DNA of 64,000 bases from an uncultured Spirochaeta sp. (GCA_913030605.1 CAJWEZ010000007.1:27185-91184); one strand, 5' to 3'; shown: positions 42,653-52,149, numbered from the stretch's first letter. Numbers and translations: made by a program. Notes: generated by a model not told the origin, from the sequence alone.

Positions 42653-45484
42653 GTGTTTCTCAAAAGTATCGACCTGTTCGGCTTCAAGTCCTTCGCTGAA
42701 CGCACACATATCGAATTCGCCGACGGCATCTCGGCACTCATCGGTCCCAACGGTTGCGGCAAGAGCAACGTCGTGGATGCGGTGAAGTGGGTCCTCGGTG
42801 AGCAGGCGACCAAATCCCTCCGTGCCGAGCGTATGGAAGACGTGATCTTCAACGGCACCGATACCCGCAAACCGGTGAACGTGGCGGAAGTCACGCTGAC
42901 GCTGCACAACGACGGCGTACTGCCCCTGGAATTTCCCGAGATCACCGTCAAACGGCGCCTCTTCCGAAGTGGTGACAGCGAGTACTTCATCAACAGTACT
43001 CCCGTAAAACTGAAGGACCTCAGGGAGCTGTTCTACGACACCGGCATCGGAAAATCCGCCTACTCGATCATGGAGCAGGGGAAGATCGACCAGATCCTCT
43101 CCACCAAACCCGAGGACCGTCGGTCGCTGTTCGAAGAGGCGGCGGGCATCACGCGCTACAAGATGCGCGGTCGCGAGGCGGACCGGAAGCTCGAACGCAC
43201 CGAGACGAACATGCACGAGGTCGAGTCGGTGCTTTCGGAGGTGAAGCGATCATACGATTCGCTCAAGAAGCAGGCTGACAAGACAACCCGCTATCGTGAG
43301 CTCCGCACCAGCCTGTTCGACCTGGAGGTGGATCTGCAACTGGCGCGCCTGTTGCAGTTTCGTGGTCAGTTTCAGGACCATGAACAGCGCGCCGCCTCCC
43401 TCGACGAAAAACGCGCCGCCGTGAAGGCGGAGATCGATGGTCTCAACGAACGGCTCGAAAGCGAACTGGATCGCGTCAACTCGATGGAGGGTCGCCTTGT
43501 CGAGGTCCAGAAACAGCTCTACGGCCTGGAGCTGGAAAAGAGCTCGCGGACGGAACGCATTGCGCTCATACGCGACCAGCGGTCGCAGCTCGAGGATCAG
43601 ATCGAGACCGAACGCGGGCGTCTGAAGTCATTGGACCGCAAGGCGGAGGAGATTCGCGGGGCCGCGGAGGCCGCGCGACGATCGGCGGAGGAGGCGGAAG
43701 GCCAGATTCGCGAGGCGGATGAGCGCATCGCCTCGATCGAGGAGCGGATCACGCGGGCGCAGGAGCGGCAGCGGGAGGCGCGGGGACAGATTGAGTCCAA
43801 CGAAGGGCAGATTTCCTCGAACGAGACGGAGACCACCTCCTGTCAGCGGGAGCTGCGCACCGTCACCGACGAGCTCGTCGCTGCCCTGGACACCAAGTTG
43901 CGGGAGTCCGGGTACTCCAGCGCCGAGCGGTCCCGGGCGGAGGAGGAGCTGACCGCCGCCCTGGAACAGCTTCGCATCACGGTGGCCGGGCGGCGCGACT
44001 CGGTCATGGATCGGTTGAAGCTCACCGGTGGCGGTCGCGAGGACGGGGTCGATGCCGCAGCAGGGGCGTTCTCGGCGATAGACGAGGCGCTCGAGCGCGT
44101 CCAGGGCGCGGTTGAACGCTACCAGGGGGCAATTCCACGGTTTCTGGACGATTTTCTCGCTCCGGAGGGCACAATCACCCGCAAGCGTTCCCTGGACGAC
44201 CGGATCGAACGTCTTGGTGAGCACACGCAGCGTCTGCGGGACCAGAATCGGGAGCTCTCGACCGAGATCGACACCCTGCAGCAGACGATCGAAAAGGAAC
44301 GCGGCAATCTCGAGGACATGAAGCTCAACCGCGTCCAGTTGCAGGGACGCGCCGCGTCGTGGAAGGAAACCGCGTCGCGTCACGACCGGGAGTTCGAGGA
44401 GAACCGGCGTCAGCGGGAGGACGTGAACACGCGGATCGAACGCGATATCGAGCGCGGGCGCGGCATGGAGGAGCAGGTTGCGGCGCTGCAGGAGGAGCAC
44501 GGTCGGCTCGAAGCCCAGGAGCAGGAGCTGCGCACCGAACTCAAGGGCCTCGAGGAACGGATCGCCGCCGATAACCGCAGTCTCAAGGATGAGGAACACC
44601 GCCTCAAAGAGAAGATGCAGGAACTGGCGCAGCTGCAGAACCGTCTCGAAGAGGTTCAGGTCAAAATCGCGGAAAAGCGAACCGAGATTCGCGGGCTGTA
44701 CGACAGCTTCTCCGAGCGTCACGGGCGCGATCTGCGTGAGTTCGAGAGTCGGGAGACCGACGAAACGGTGGATCAGAAAAGTCTTCGGGAACAGATCGCG
44801 ACCGTGCGTGGCGAGCTCAAGGAACTCGGAAGTGTGAACCTGATGGCGGTCGAGGAGTTCGCGGAGGTGTCGGATCGCTACGAGTTCCTCAACTCGCAGT
44901 TGGAGGATCTTCGGGCGGCGCGGCAGGATCTGGTACAGGTGACGACGGAGATCAAGCGCGAGTCGGAACAGCTCTTCGTCGAAACCTACAACCGGATCCG
45001 CAAAAACTTCCACACGGTGTTTCGGCGGCTGTTCGGTGGCGGTCGTGCCGAACTCCGTCTCACCGATCCGGACACCATTCTGGACTCGGGTATCGACATT
45101 CTGGTCCAACCGCCGGGAAAGAAGCTCGAAAACATTGCGCTGCTCTCGGGCGGTGAACGAAGTCTGACGGCGGTGGCGTTGCTGTTTGCCACGTTCATGG
45201 TGCGGCCGTCGCCGTTCACACTCCTCGACGAAATCGATGCTGCACTGGACGAACACAACGTGACGCGGTTTGTGAACATGCTCCACGAGTTCGGTGAGCA
45301 GTCCCAGTTCATTGTGATCACTCACAACAAGAAGACGGTCGCCGGCGCCCGTACGCTTCTTGGCGTGACGATGCAGGAGAACGGGGTAAGCCAGGTCGTG
45401 GCGGTGCGCATAGACGGTGACGGAATTTCTCCTGACACCTCGGATGAGCCGGAACCGGCGTTGGAGCTCGAGGAGTCCGAATGA
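42653..45484 (+). CDS. smc: Chromosome segregation protein SMC, short form without a recognisable hinge
   Basis: 943 aa from GTG 42653, behind a good ribosome binding site. The head domains are standard: Walker A GPNGCGKSN (about 31-39), signature LSGGERSLTA (about 832) and Walker B PFTLLDEIDAALDE (about 857). Long coiled coils lie between. Bacterial SMCs are usually about 1150-1190 aa with a globular hinge at the centre; here residues 400-510 form only an alanine- and glutamate-rich helical stretch, with nothing like a hinge domain. It presumably works in chromosome condensation. It overlaps the next gene by 4 nt. Confidence 0.95.
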   Translation: MFLKSIDLFGFKSFAERTHIEFADGISALIGPNGCGKSNVVDAVKWVLGEQATKSLRAERMEDVIFNGTDTRKPVNVAEVTLTLHNDGVLPLEFPEITVKRRLFRSGDSEYFINSTPVKLKDLRELFYDTGIGKSAYSIMEQGKIDQILSTKPEDRRSLFEEAAGITRYKMRGREADRKLERTETNMHEVESVLSEVKRSYDSLKKQADKTTRYRELRTSLFDLEVDLQLARLLQFRGQFQDHEQRAASLDEKRAAVKAEIDGLNERLESELDRVNSMEGRLVEVQKQLYGLELEKSSRTERIALIRDQRSQLEDQIETERGRLKSLDRKAEEIRGAAEAARRSAEEAEGQIREADERIASIEERITRAQERQREARGQIESNEGQISSNETETTSCQRELRTVTDELVAALDTKLRESGYSSAERSRAEEELTAALEQLRITVAGRRDSVMDRLKLTGGGREDGVDAAAGAFSAIDEALERVQGAVERYQGAIPRFLDDFLAPEGTITRKRSLDDRIERLGEHTQRLRDQNRELSTEIDTLQQTIEKERGNLEDMKLNRVQLQGRAASWKETASRHDREFEENRRQREDVNTRIERDIERGRGMEEQVAALQEEHGRLEAQEQELRTELKGLEERIAADNRSLKDEEHRLKEKMQELAQLQNRLEEVQVKIAEKRTEIRGLYDSFSERHGRDLREFESRETDETVDQKSLREQIATVRGELKELGSVNLMAVEEFAEVSDRYEFLNSQLEDLRAARQDLVQVTTEIKRESEQLFVETYNRIRKNFHTVFRRLFGGGRAELRLTDPDTILDSGIDILVQPPGKKLENIALLSGGERSLTAVALLFATFMVRPSPFTLLDEIDAALDEHNVTRFVNMLHEFGEQSQFIVITHNKKTVAGARTLLGVTMQENGVSQVVAVRIDGDGISPDTSDEPEPALELEESE

Positions 45485-45810
45485 AACGCTGGGTCCTGGG
45501 TGCCGCAGGCGTCGTCGTCCTGGTCCTGATCCTGCTCGCTGCGGTGACGATGTTGCGCCGGGACGCTCCACGAGGTGAAATCGGCACCGAACGCTACACG
45601 GACCGCGAGCTCGCGGTGCCGGGAGGTTCGTTCCAGTTTCCGTCGGTGGAGGACCAGTTGCTGCGACCGCAGATCCGACCGGCGGTGGATCCCGCTCAGC
45701 CACTGGATCGGGAGCGGGTGGAATCACTGAAGATGGATACGCTTGAAGCGCTGAATCGTGCATTGGACACGCGCGTGGAGAACGAGGTGGAGGGGCTGTT
45801 GTTTGACTGA
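45481..45810 (+). CDS. Small single-pass membrane protein
   Basis: 109 aa, overlapping smc by 4 nt (ATGA). A membrane segment (about residues 5-25) is followed by a soluble, likely periplasmic domain of about 80 residues. I do not recognise the family. It overlaps the lipoprotein gene that follows by 8 nt, so it is in an smc-envelope operon. There is no signal cleavage site that I trust. Confidence 0.65.
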   Translation: MKRWVLGAAGVVVLVLILLAAVTMLRRDAPRGEIGTERYTDRELAVPGGSFQFPSVEDQLLRPQIRPAVDPAQPLDRERVESLKMDTLEALNRALDTRVENEVEGLLFD

Positions 45811-47242
45811 CGACCGCGTCGGATACACCAGGGTGAGCGTTCTCACGACGGCGATGCTGGCGCTGGTGGCGTTTCTGACGGGGTGCGTGTCGGCGGGTGA
45901 GACTTCAGCGCCAACGGAACGGCCGGTGGAGCCGGAGGCAGTTGCCACGACGGTTCCGGAGCCTGCCCCGGAGGAGCGGTCCACGGCCAACGATGAGCTC
46001 CCCGACGTACCGATCGTGGCCAGCGTGTCTGCACCGGACCTGCCGGTAGTAGCGCGATTGCCGCTGCCGGTACCGATCCATCCGGATGTGTCGCTTGCGG
46101 CAGCCGCACCGGTGGCGGATCCTGCCGCCGCCGATGTGACGGGATTCGTCCTGGCCGCTCCCGGCGTGTCCGAGGTGGCGCCACCCGTCCTACAGGTCGA
46201 GCCGGAGCGGCCCGAATCCGGCGCCCCGCGGTCGGAGGCGGGATCCCCCGATCCGGGAACAACCGCGGCGCAGGCTCTCCCGGAGACGCCGCGGCCGGAG
46301 CGCTCGCGGCCGGAGCGGCCGGAGCGGCCGCGGCCGCCGTCGGTGTCGGCGGGGGAGGATACCAGCGCTCCCGGCGCTGGATCCGTAGGAGCAGGTGGTG
46401 GACCGGCGACGGTCGCCTCCGATTCCAGGGGCGCAGCGCGGGCTTCGACACAACGGGTTGAGTTGACGTCGCCGGCGGATCAGGAGACCGAGTCTGAGCG
46501 GTCGATCCAACCGGGGGCGCGGTTCGCGGTAACCCTTTCCGGTCCGAGCTGGATCTTTCTCGGAACAGCCCACGACGGTGAACCGGATCCGGAGCCCGCG
46601 GGGGTGGAGTTTCTCGACCGTCGGAGCGAGGATGGCTCGGTGGAATTCGCGTTTCGCCGCACCGTGGAGAACGGTGCGGTGAGACCGGTGACGTTACGCT
46701 TCGAGGCGCAGGATCTTGCAACCGGGGCTCGGCGCGTTCATCGGGAGGTCCTTCGGGCTCCGGAAGGCAACTCTGAGGTTGTTGTGGCGCGCGGCGCTGC
46801 CGCGGAAGACGGCGCCGGCTCCGGCCAGGCGGGACAGGCGGCGCCGGCAGCGGCGGGCACGCAGAACGCCACCACAGCCTCCTCCGGTGATACCTCCCGA
46901 TCGGTTGACGCAACGATCGAGGCGCTCAGTTCCTCCGGTGCGCTGCCGCCTGGTACACGCGTGACGGATCTTCTGGATCGTGCGGACGCGCTCGTTGCGG
47001 ACGGTCGCCTCGATGATGCCGTCCGCCTGCTGGAAACGATGCGGACCACGGGTGTGGGTTCCGGAGATGAAGTCATCTTTCGACTCGCGCAGGTCCTGGA
47101 GTCGGAGTGGGCGGGGCGCGACCTTCGACGCGCGCGGGACCTGTACCGGACTCTGGTGGCCGATTACCCGCTCAGCGACCACTGGCGCGCCTCCGGCGCC
47201 CGCATTGAGTATCTGAACCGGCACTTTTTCTTCATTCGCTGA
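45803..47242 (+). CDS. Lipoprotein with Pro/Arg-rich linker and C-terminal TPR-like domain
   Basis: 479 aa from TTG 45803, with GGAGG 9 nt upstream; GTG 45833 is the alternative start. The type II signal (MLALVAFLTGC) predicts a lipoprotein. A long low-complexity region rich in Ala, Pro, Glu and Arg (about 35-210, with RPERPERPRPP) is followed by a beta-rich domain (about 215-320) and a C-terminal TPR-like stretch (about 385-475: DGRLDDAVRLLETM, DLRRARDLYRTLV, DYPLSDHWRASGA). It could be an outer-membrane or periplasmic scaffold protein. The family is unknown. Confidence 0.65.
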   Translation: MTDDRVGYTRVSVLTTAMLALVAFLTGCVSAGETSAPTERPVEPEAVATTVPEPAPEERSTANDELPDVPIVASVSAPDLPVVARLPLPVPIHPDVSLAAAAPVADPAAADVTGFVLAAPGVSEVAPPVLQVEPERPESGAPRSEAGSPDPGTTAAQALPETPRPERSRPERPERPRPPSVSAGEDTSAPGAGSVGAGGGPATVASDSRGAARASTQRVELTSPADQETESERSIQPGARFAVTLSGPSWIFLGTAHDGEPDPEPAGVEFLDRRSEDGSVEFAFRRTVENGAVRPVTLRFEAQDLATGARRVHREVLRAPEGNSEVVVARGAAAEDGAGSGQAGQAAPAAAGTQNATTASSGDTSRSVDATIEALSSSGALPPGTRVTDLLDRADALVADGRLDDAVRLLETMRTTGVGSGDEVIFRLAQVLESEWAGRDLRRARDLYRTLVADYPLSDHWRASGARIEYLNRHFFFIR

Positions 47243-47274
47243 CCGACCCCCACGGTGGTGGCGGGGAGGCCGCA

Positions 47275-47303
47275 TTGACAGGCGTCTGATGATTTTCTAT
47301 AAC
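47275..47303 (+). promoter_or_regulatory. Sigma-70 promoter of the ffh-rpsP-trmD operon
   Basis: A perfect -35 TTGACA (47275-47280), 17-bp spacer and -10 TATAAC (47298-47303; 5 of 6). It ends about 28 bp before the ffh ATG. It would drive ffh through rplS and probably the flagellar-export genes beyond. Confidence 0.75.
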
Positions 47304-47331
47304 TATCGTTCGACTTGGTGGATGGACACGT

Positions 47332-48666
47332 ATGCTTGACAGACTGAGTGACCGACTGACAGATGCAATGCGCTCGATCTCCGGCAAAAATCGCATTACG
47401 GAGAAGAACGTCCAGGATGCGGTGGAGGAAATCAAACTCGCGCTCCTCGAAGCAGATGTCAGTCTCAAGGTGGTTCGCCGCTTTGTCAGTCGAACGCTGC
47501 GCGAGGCGTCCGGTGAGGCGGTCCTGCGGTCGGTGACTCCGGCGCAGCAGTTCGTCAAGGTGGTCAACGACAAGCTCGTTGAGTTCCTCGGCGATGAACG
47601 CCAGGATCTGGAGCTTCGAGGGCCCGACGTCACCAGCGTGATTCTGTTTGCGGGACTCCAGGGGTCCGGGAAGACGACCACTGCGGCCAAGCTCGCCCGG
47701 CGCCTCGCCGGCGAGGGGCGCAAGCCGCTCCTCGTTGCCGCCGACCTGGTTCGTCCTGCGGCGGTCGATCAGCTGCAGCAGCTCGGGAAGCAGATCGACG
47801 TGCCGGTGCACGCCATTCCCGGGAGTTCCGATCCGCTGAAGGTGGTCCGGGAGGCGCAGAAACGTGCGAAGAAGGAACTCTTCGACACGCTGATTATCGA
47901 CACTGCCGGTCGCATGCAGGTGGACGAAGCGCTCATGGATGAGATCCGCGCGGTGTCCGACCTTGCAAAGCCCGACGAGCGGATTCTCGTTGCCGATGCG
48001 ATGACCGGTCAGAACGCGGTTGAAGTCGCCAGGGCGTTTCACGAGCGCCTGGAACTCACCGGCGTGATTCTGAGCAAGTTCGATAGTGACACGCGCGGCG
48101 GCGCGGCACTTTCGATCAAAACGATCGCCGGCACGCCGATCAAGTTTATCGGTACCGGCGAGAAGGTTGAGGACCTCGAGCCGTTCTACCCGGACCGTAT
48201 CGCGTCCCGCATTCTCGGGATGGGAGACGTGGTCTCCCTGGTGGAGAAGGCGCAGGAGACGATCGATCAGGACGAGGCGCTGCGGTTGCAGGAGAAGATG
48301 GCGAGTGCCACCTTCACCCTGGAGGACTACCTGGAGCAGTTTCAGCGCGTCCGGAAGATGGGGTCTGTGAGTTCGATTCTGGAGATGATTCCCGGGATGA
48401 AGGGGAACGTTGATCCGGATCAGATCGACCTCGATCAGATCAAACACGAAGAGGCGATCATCCTGTCGATGACGCTCGAGGAACGACGGAACCACCGTCT
48501 GATCGGGACGTCGCGACGAAAACGTATTGCACGAGGAAGTGGGTCATCGGTTTTTGAGGTCAATCAGCTGCTGAAGCGGTTCGACAAGATGCGATCGATG
48601 ATGAAGAAAATGACGAAGAACAAGAAATATCAGGCCAAGCTGATGCAGCAAATGGGCCAGATGTAG
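47332..48666 (+). CDS. ffh: Signal recognition particle protein Ffh
   Basis: 444 aa. The N domain is followed by the SRP GTPase (GLQGSGKTTTAAKLA, DTAGRM, TKxD-type SKFD, GTGEKVEDLEPF) and a methionine-rich M domain (QMGQM end, MRSMMKKMTKN) that binds signal sequences and 4.5S RNA. It delivers nascent membrane proteins to FtsY. The order ffh-rpsP-khpA-rimM-trmD-rplS is widely conserved. Confidence 0.97.
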   Translation: MLDRLSDRLTDAMRSISGKNRITEKNVQDAVEEIKLALLEADVSLKVVRRFVSRTLREASGEAVLRSVTPAQQFVKVVNDKLVEFLGDERQDLELRGPDVTSVILFAGLQGSGKTTTAAKLARRLAGEGRKPLLVAADLVRPAAVDQLQQLGKQIDVPVHAIPGSSDPLKVVREAQKRAKKELFDTLIIDTAGRMQVDEALMDEIRAVSDLAKPDERILVADAMTGQNAVEVARAFHERLELTGVILSKFDSDTRGGAALSIKTIAGTPIKFIGTGEKVEDLEPFYPDRIASRILGMGDVVSLVEKAQETIDQDEALRLQEKMASATFTLEDYLEQFQRVRKMGSVSSILEMIPGMKGNVDPDQIDLDQIKHEEAIILSMTLEERRNHRLIGTSRRKRIARGSGSSVFEVNQLLKRFDKMRSMMKKMTKNKKYQAKLMQQMGQM

Positions 48667-48684
48667 GAATCGAGGAGGAACTGA

Positions 48685-48939
48685 ATGAGCACCAAAATCA
48701 GGCTGAAGCGCTTCGGCACCAAGAAACGGCCGTTCTATCGAATTGTGGTTATCGACTCCCACGCAGCCCGCGATGGGCGTGCGCTGGACGAGGTCGGTCT
48801 CTACCACCCGATCGAGAGCGACGCCGACAGTCAGGTGCGTTTCGACGAGGAGAAGGTTCGGGCGTGGCTGGAGAAGGGCGCACAGCCGACTCAGACCGTG
48901 CGGAAGCTGCTCAATCGCAAGAACTTCACCGTCGGGTGA
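48685..48939 (+). CDS. rpsP: 30S ribosomal protein S16
   Basis: 84 aa, MSTKIRLKRFGTKKRPFYRI at the N-terminus, the S16 signature. AGGAGGAA precedes the ATG. It stands in its normal place after ffh. Confidence 0.97.
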   Translation: MSTKIRLKRFGTKKRPFYRIVVIDSHAARDGRALDEVGLYHPIESDADSQVRFDEEKVRAWLEKGAQPTQTVRKLLNRKNFTVG

Positions 48940-48955
48940 GGAATCGTGGTCCCGT

Positions 48956-49207
48956 ATGGAAGAAACAGTTGATCTCGAACGGGATCTGGTAGAGTACATA
49001 GCCAAGGCACTGGTTGATGAGCCGGACGAAGTCCAGGTGAACATGATCGAAGGCGAGAAGTCGACGATCCTGGAGCTTTCGGTTTCCTCCGACGATATCG
49101 GCAAGGTCATCGGAAAGCACGGACGCATCGCGAAGGCGGTCCGGACGGTGCTGGCCGCCGTGTCGACGAGAACGGGGAAGCGCGTCGTCCTGGAGATTCT
49201 CGACTGA
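48956..49207 (+). CDS. khpA: KH-domain RNA-binding protein KhpA
   Basis: 83 aa from ATG 48956. The KH motif GKVIGKHGR (GxxG loop) is at about residues 45-54. KhpA-type proteins are global RNA-binding proteins found between rpsP and rimM. It starts 16 nt after the rpsP stop. Confidence 0.92.
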   Translation: MEETVDLERDLVEYIAKALVDEPDEVQVNMIEGEKSTILELSVSSDDIGKVIGKHGRIAKAVRTVLAAVSTRTGKRVVLEILD

Positions 49208-49220
49208 CGTCGACGGTTCC

Positions 49221-49736
49221 ATGGATGAACTGATCATCGGTGTGATCGGTCGACCCCACGGCGTGCATGGCGCGGTCCGCGTGACCTCGTCATCAGACGA
49301 AGTCGATCATTTCCGCGCGCTTTCGCGAGTCACGCTTGAGCGGGACGGTCGACGGCGGGACGCGGTGGTGACCGGAGTCGCCGTACACGGACGAACGCCG
49401 ATTCTCTCGCTGGAGGGGGTCTCCTCCCCGGAGGAGGCGCGGCAGTACACCGGGTGGTCGATCCGCGTTCCGCGGAGCCAGGCGGCCCCGTTGGGGCAGG
49501 ACGAGTACTACCTGGCGGACCTCATCGGGTGCAGCGTCGATAGCGACGAAGGGCACCATGGTCGGATCGTTGCGATCATCGATGCACCGCAGGCGCCGCT
49601 GCTCGAGGTCGCCCTTTCCGGTGACCAGCGGGCTCGAACGGTGTTCGTTCCGTTCATGCACGTGTACGTGCGGACCGTCGATATCGCCGCGGGACGAGTT
49701 GAACTGGAGACGCCGTGGATTCTCAGTACCGAATAA
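49221..49736 (+). CDS. rimM: 16S rRNA processing protein RimM
   Basis: 171 aa. The N-terminal RimM domain (GRPHGVHGAVRV) and the C-terminal PRC barrel (EYYLADLIGC) are both present. It assists maturation of the 30S head around S19. The gene overlaps trmD by 22 nt. Confidence 0.95.
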   Translation: MDELIIGVIGRPHGVHGAVRVTSSSDEVDHFRALSRVTLERDGRRRDAVVTGVAVHGRTPILSLEGVSSPEEARQYTGWSIRVPRSQAAPLGQDEYYLADLIGCSVDSDEGHHGRIVAIIDAPQAPLLEVALSGDQRARTVFVPFMHVYVRTVDIAAGRVELETPWILSTE

Positions 49737-50449
49737 CGGTTCTGACGCTGTTCCCCGATCTGGTGCAGCAGTACTTCGCCACCTCCATTGTGGGGAAGGC
49801 GGTGGACCGGGGAGCAATCGTTCCGGACGTCGTGAACATTCGGGACTTTGCCACGGACCGCCACAGGACCTGTGACGATGCGCCCTACGGCGGCGGAGCG
49901 GGAATGGTGCTCCTGCCGGAGCCACTGGGGCGCGCCCTGGACTCGGTTGACGCGGACAGGCGGCATGTGGTATTCCCAAGCCCTTCCGGCAGACCATTCA
50001 CGCAGGCGACCGCGGAGCGGTTGGCAGGTATGGATGGTGTGGTCCTGATCTGTGGTCGGTACGAGGGGATCGACCAGAGAATCATTGACCATTTTGTGGA
50101 CGAGGAGGTCTCCCTGGGAGACTACGTCCTGTCGTCGGGAGAACTGGCGGCGATGGTCGTCATCGACGCCGTGTATCGGCTGCGGGATGGGATGCTCAGA
50201 CCGGAAAGTGTTTCTGACGAAAGCTTTCAGGACGGGCTCCTGGAGTACCCGCACTATACACGTCCGGAGGAGTTCCGCGGCCGCAGGGTCCCGGAGGTCC
50301 TGTTATCCGGACACCACGCCCGCATCGCTGAATGGCGGCGCCGGCAACAGCTGATCAAGACGGCCCGCAACCGCCGCGATCTGCTGGAACGGGCTCAGTT
50401 GGGCCCGGAAGAGTACAAACGCGTACAAGAACTGTTGGAGAAGGAGTAG
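49715..50449 (+). CDS. trmD: tRNA (guanine-N1)-methyltransferase TrmD
   Basis: 244 aa. The SAM-binding knot motifs are present: YGGGAGMVLLPEP, CGRYEGIDQR and SLGDYVLSSGELAAMVV. It methylates G37 of tRNAs such as tRNA-Pro and prevents frameshifting. The start lies 22 nt inside rimM and the stop is 3 nt before rplS. Confidence 0.97.
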   Translation: MDSQYRITVLTLFPDLVQQYFATSIVGKAVDRGAIVPDVVNIRDFATDRHRTCDDAPYGGGAGMVLLPEPLGRALDSVDADRRHVVFPSPSGRPFTQATAERLAGMDGVVLICGRYEGIDQRIIDHFVDEEVSLGDYVLSSGELAAMVVIDAVYRLRDGMLRPESVSDESFQDGLLEYPHYTRPEEFRGRRVPEVLLSGHHARIAEWRRRQQLIKTARNRRDLLERAQLGPEEYKRVQELLEKE

Positions 50450-50452
50450 GCA

Positions 50453-50809
50453 ATGGACGCAATCAAGGCGGTTGAAGCGCGACAGATGAAGGATCAGGTC
50501 GAGCCGTATCGCATCGGAGATACCGTGAAGGTCCACTTTCGGATCGTGGAAGGCAAGACCGAGCGTACCCAGATCTACGAGGGCCTCGTCATTGCCCAAA
50601 AGAACAGTGGTGTACGACGCACCATTACCGTACGGAAGATGAGCTACGGCGTCGGTGTTGAGCGGGTGTTTCCCGTTCACAGTCCTCGCGTTCAGCGGAT
50701 CGAGGTCACTCGGCGTGGTCGGGTCCGACGAGCGAAGCTGTACTACATCCGCGACAGGATCGGAAAAGCGGCGAAGGTCGCTGAGCTGATCCGCAAAAAG
50801 GATTCCTGA
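50453..50809 (+). CDS. rplS: 50S ribosomal protein L19
   Basis: 118 aa. [20 protein letters not shown] and [19 protein letters not shown] are L19 hallmarks. It lies at the 30S-50S interface. It ends the translation part of the operon. Confidence 0.97.
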   Translation: MDAIKAVEARQMKDQVEPYRIGDTVKVHFRIVEGKTERTQIYEGLVIAQKNSGVRRTITVRKMSYGVGVERVFPVHSPRVQRIEVTRRGRVRRAKLYYIRDRIGKAAKVAELIRKKDS

Positions 50810-50819
50810 GGGTCCTCAC

Positions 50820-51866
50820 ATGAACGCGCCGGGGGCGGGCGCAGCCGGATTCCCGGCGCGCCTGGTAGCCGGGCGCGCCGCCGCCGCGGCACTGCGCCCC
50901 GGGGCGATCCTCGTTCTTCACAGCGTGCGTTCTGCCGCCGGGGTCCCCATCGAACTGGAGGGGGCGGGGCTGCGGTTTGCACCCACGTCCAACCTCAATC
51001 TGCCACCTGGAGAGCGCGTGCGCGTCCGGGTGGTCTCTGTGCATCCACACGTCCGTCTCAACATCCTCGGTCCGGCCGATACGAGCACAGGCGCCGACGT
51101 ACCGGCTCGCGGCGCCGCCGGCGGTCTGCCGAATGGGGGAGGCGCGTCGGGGCCAACCGTGCGGTCGGCGCTGCAGGCGATTATGACCGCACAGCGTGCC
51201 GTGACACCGGAACTCCTGCACGGTGTATCGGCCCGCCTGCATGAGTCCGGTGATGGAGGTCGTGTTCGCCGGCGTTCGCGGTCGCTGGTTGAGGCGCTCG
51301 GTCGCGGGATGGACCCTCCATCGGGCGAACAGGCGGGGTTGGAGGAGCTGCTGATGTGGCTTGCCGGAACCGGCGATCGCGATCACCGGGGGAAAAGGGG
51401 GGACGACCGGAGCAGACGATCGCCGGAGCGCAGCGGGGGGACCGGCCTCGCCGGCCACCTGACACGGGCAACGGCGACGCCGACGGAGGCGCTGCAGGCG
51501 TTCAACTATCTGGACGGCGGCGGTGACCTTCACTGGATAGTGGTCCCCGTCGGGGCGTCCCGGGATGGTCGGCGCACGCAGGGTGCGCTCCGGGTCGGTA
51601 TTGACCGCCGCAGCGGTCGCCCGAGGTCAGCGACTCTCTCGGTTGCGGTCGCCGCGGGCACGTGGTGGTTCTCGTGGACAGCAGGACCCGCCGGACTAAC
51701 CCTGAGCAGGGTACAGGCGATCGATGGTGCGCCGGCCTTCCCGGAATCCCTACTTGCCCGGATGGGAGGAACGCGCCATACTGTGGTCACGCAGGAGTGG
51801 TTCGGCGACGGTTTTTCGGAGGCGTCGGCGGACGTGGACAACCTGGGGATCGACGCCTATGGATAA
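50820..51866 (+). CDS. FliK-like flagellar hook-length-control family protein (YlqG-like)
   Basis: 348 aa, 10 nt after rplS. The N-terminal region (LVLHSVRSAAGVPIELEGAG) and an Ala/Arg/Gly-rich middle precede a C-terminal beta domain (about 215-330, NYLDGGGDLHWIVVPVGAS) resembling the C-terminal FliK domain. In Bacillus the genes after rplS/rnhB are ylqG and ylqH, the latter homologous to the FlhB C-terminus, and the same pair occurs here. The call rests on this context as well as on weak sequence resemblance. It overlaps the next gene by 8 nt. Confidence 0.55.
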   Translation: MNAPGAGAAGFPARLVAGRAAAAALRPGAILVLHSVRSAAGVPIELEGAGLRFAPTSNLNLPPGERVRVRVVSVHPHVRLNILGPADTSTGADVPARGAAGGLPNGGGASGPTVRSALQAIMTAQRAVTPELLHGVSARLHESGDGGRVRRRSRSLVEALGRGMDPPSGEQAGLEELLMWLAGTGDRDHRGKRGDDRSRRSPERSGGTGLAGHLTRATATPTEALQAFNYLDGGGDLHWIVVPVGASRDGRRTQGALRVGIDRRSGRPRSATLSVAVAAGTWWFSWTAGPAGLTLSRVQAIDGAPAFPESLLARMGGTRHTVVTQEWFGDGFSEASADVDNLGIDAYG

Positions 51867-52149
51867 ACGCGCTGCTGCGGCAATCCGGTACGACGATTCT
51901 CTCCCGGCTCCCTTTGTCGTTGCCTCGGGACGCGCCCAGGCCGCGGAACGGTTACTGAGCGTTGCGCGCCGCTTCGGGGTCCCGGTGATGACGGCACCGG
52001 AACTGGCGGACCGCCTGATCATGGTGGAACCGTTCCAGTGCATTCCGGAGGAACTGTATGTTCCGGTTGCGGAGATCCTGGCGTTCGTTCTCGACATGAA
52101 CGAGCATGTAAGATACAGCGAGCACAATGAAAAAAATAGCGGTCAGTGA
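51859..52149 (+). CDS. FlhB C-terminal-like export-switch protein (FlhX/YlqH type)
   Basis: 96 aa. AIRYDDSLPAPFVVASGRAQ and LLSVARRFGVPVMTAPELAD are the pattern of the cytoplasmic half of FlhB, with no N-terminal membrane part. FlhX proteins can replace the FlhB C-terminus in type III flagellar export. The site after the autocleavage NPTH motif is absent. It overlaps the FliK-like gene by 8 nt and the HD-GYP gene by 23 nt. Confidence 0.82.
   Translation: MDKRAAAAIRYDDSLPAPFVVASGRAQAAERLLSVARRFGVPVMTAPELADRLIMVEPFQCIPEELYVPVAEILAFVLDMNEHVRYSEHNEKNSGQ

Noticed and set aside
43628..45763. 711-aa open frame on the minus strand opposite smc.
   Set aside because: The sequence is Leu/Arg/His-rich low complexity generated by the antisense of coiled-coil codons. 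No start signal or domain is seen.
46285..46345. Short near-repeats GAGCGGCCGGAGCGGCC suggestive of a tandem repeat array or CRISPR-like unit.
   Set aside because: They are in frame within the lipoprotein gene and encode Pro-Glu-Arg repeats; the units vary and have no spacers.
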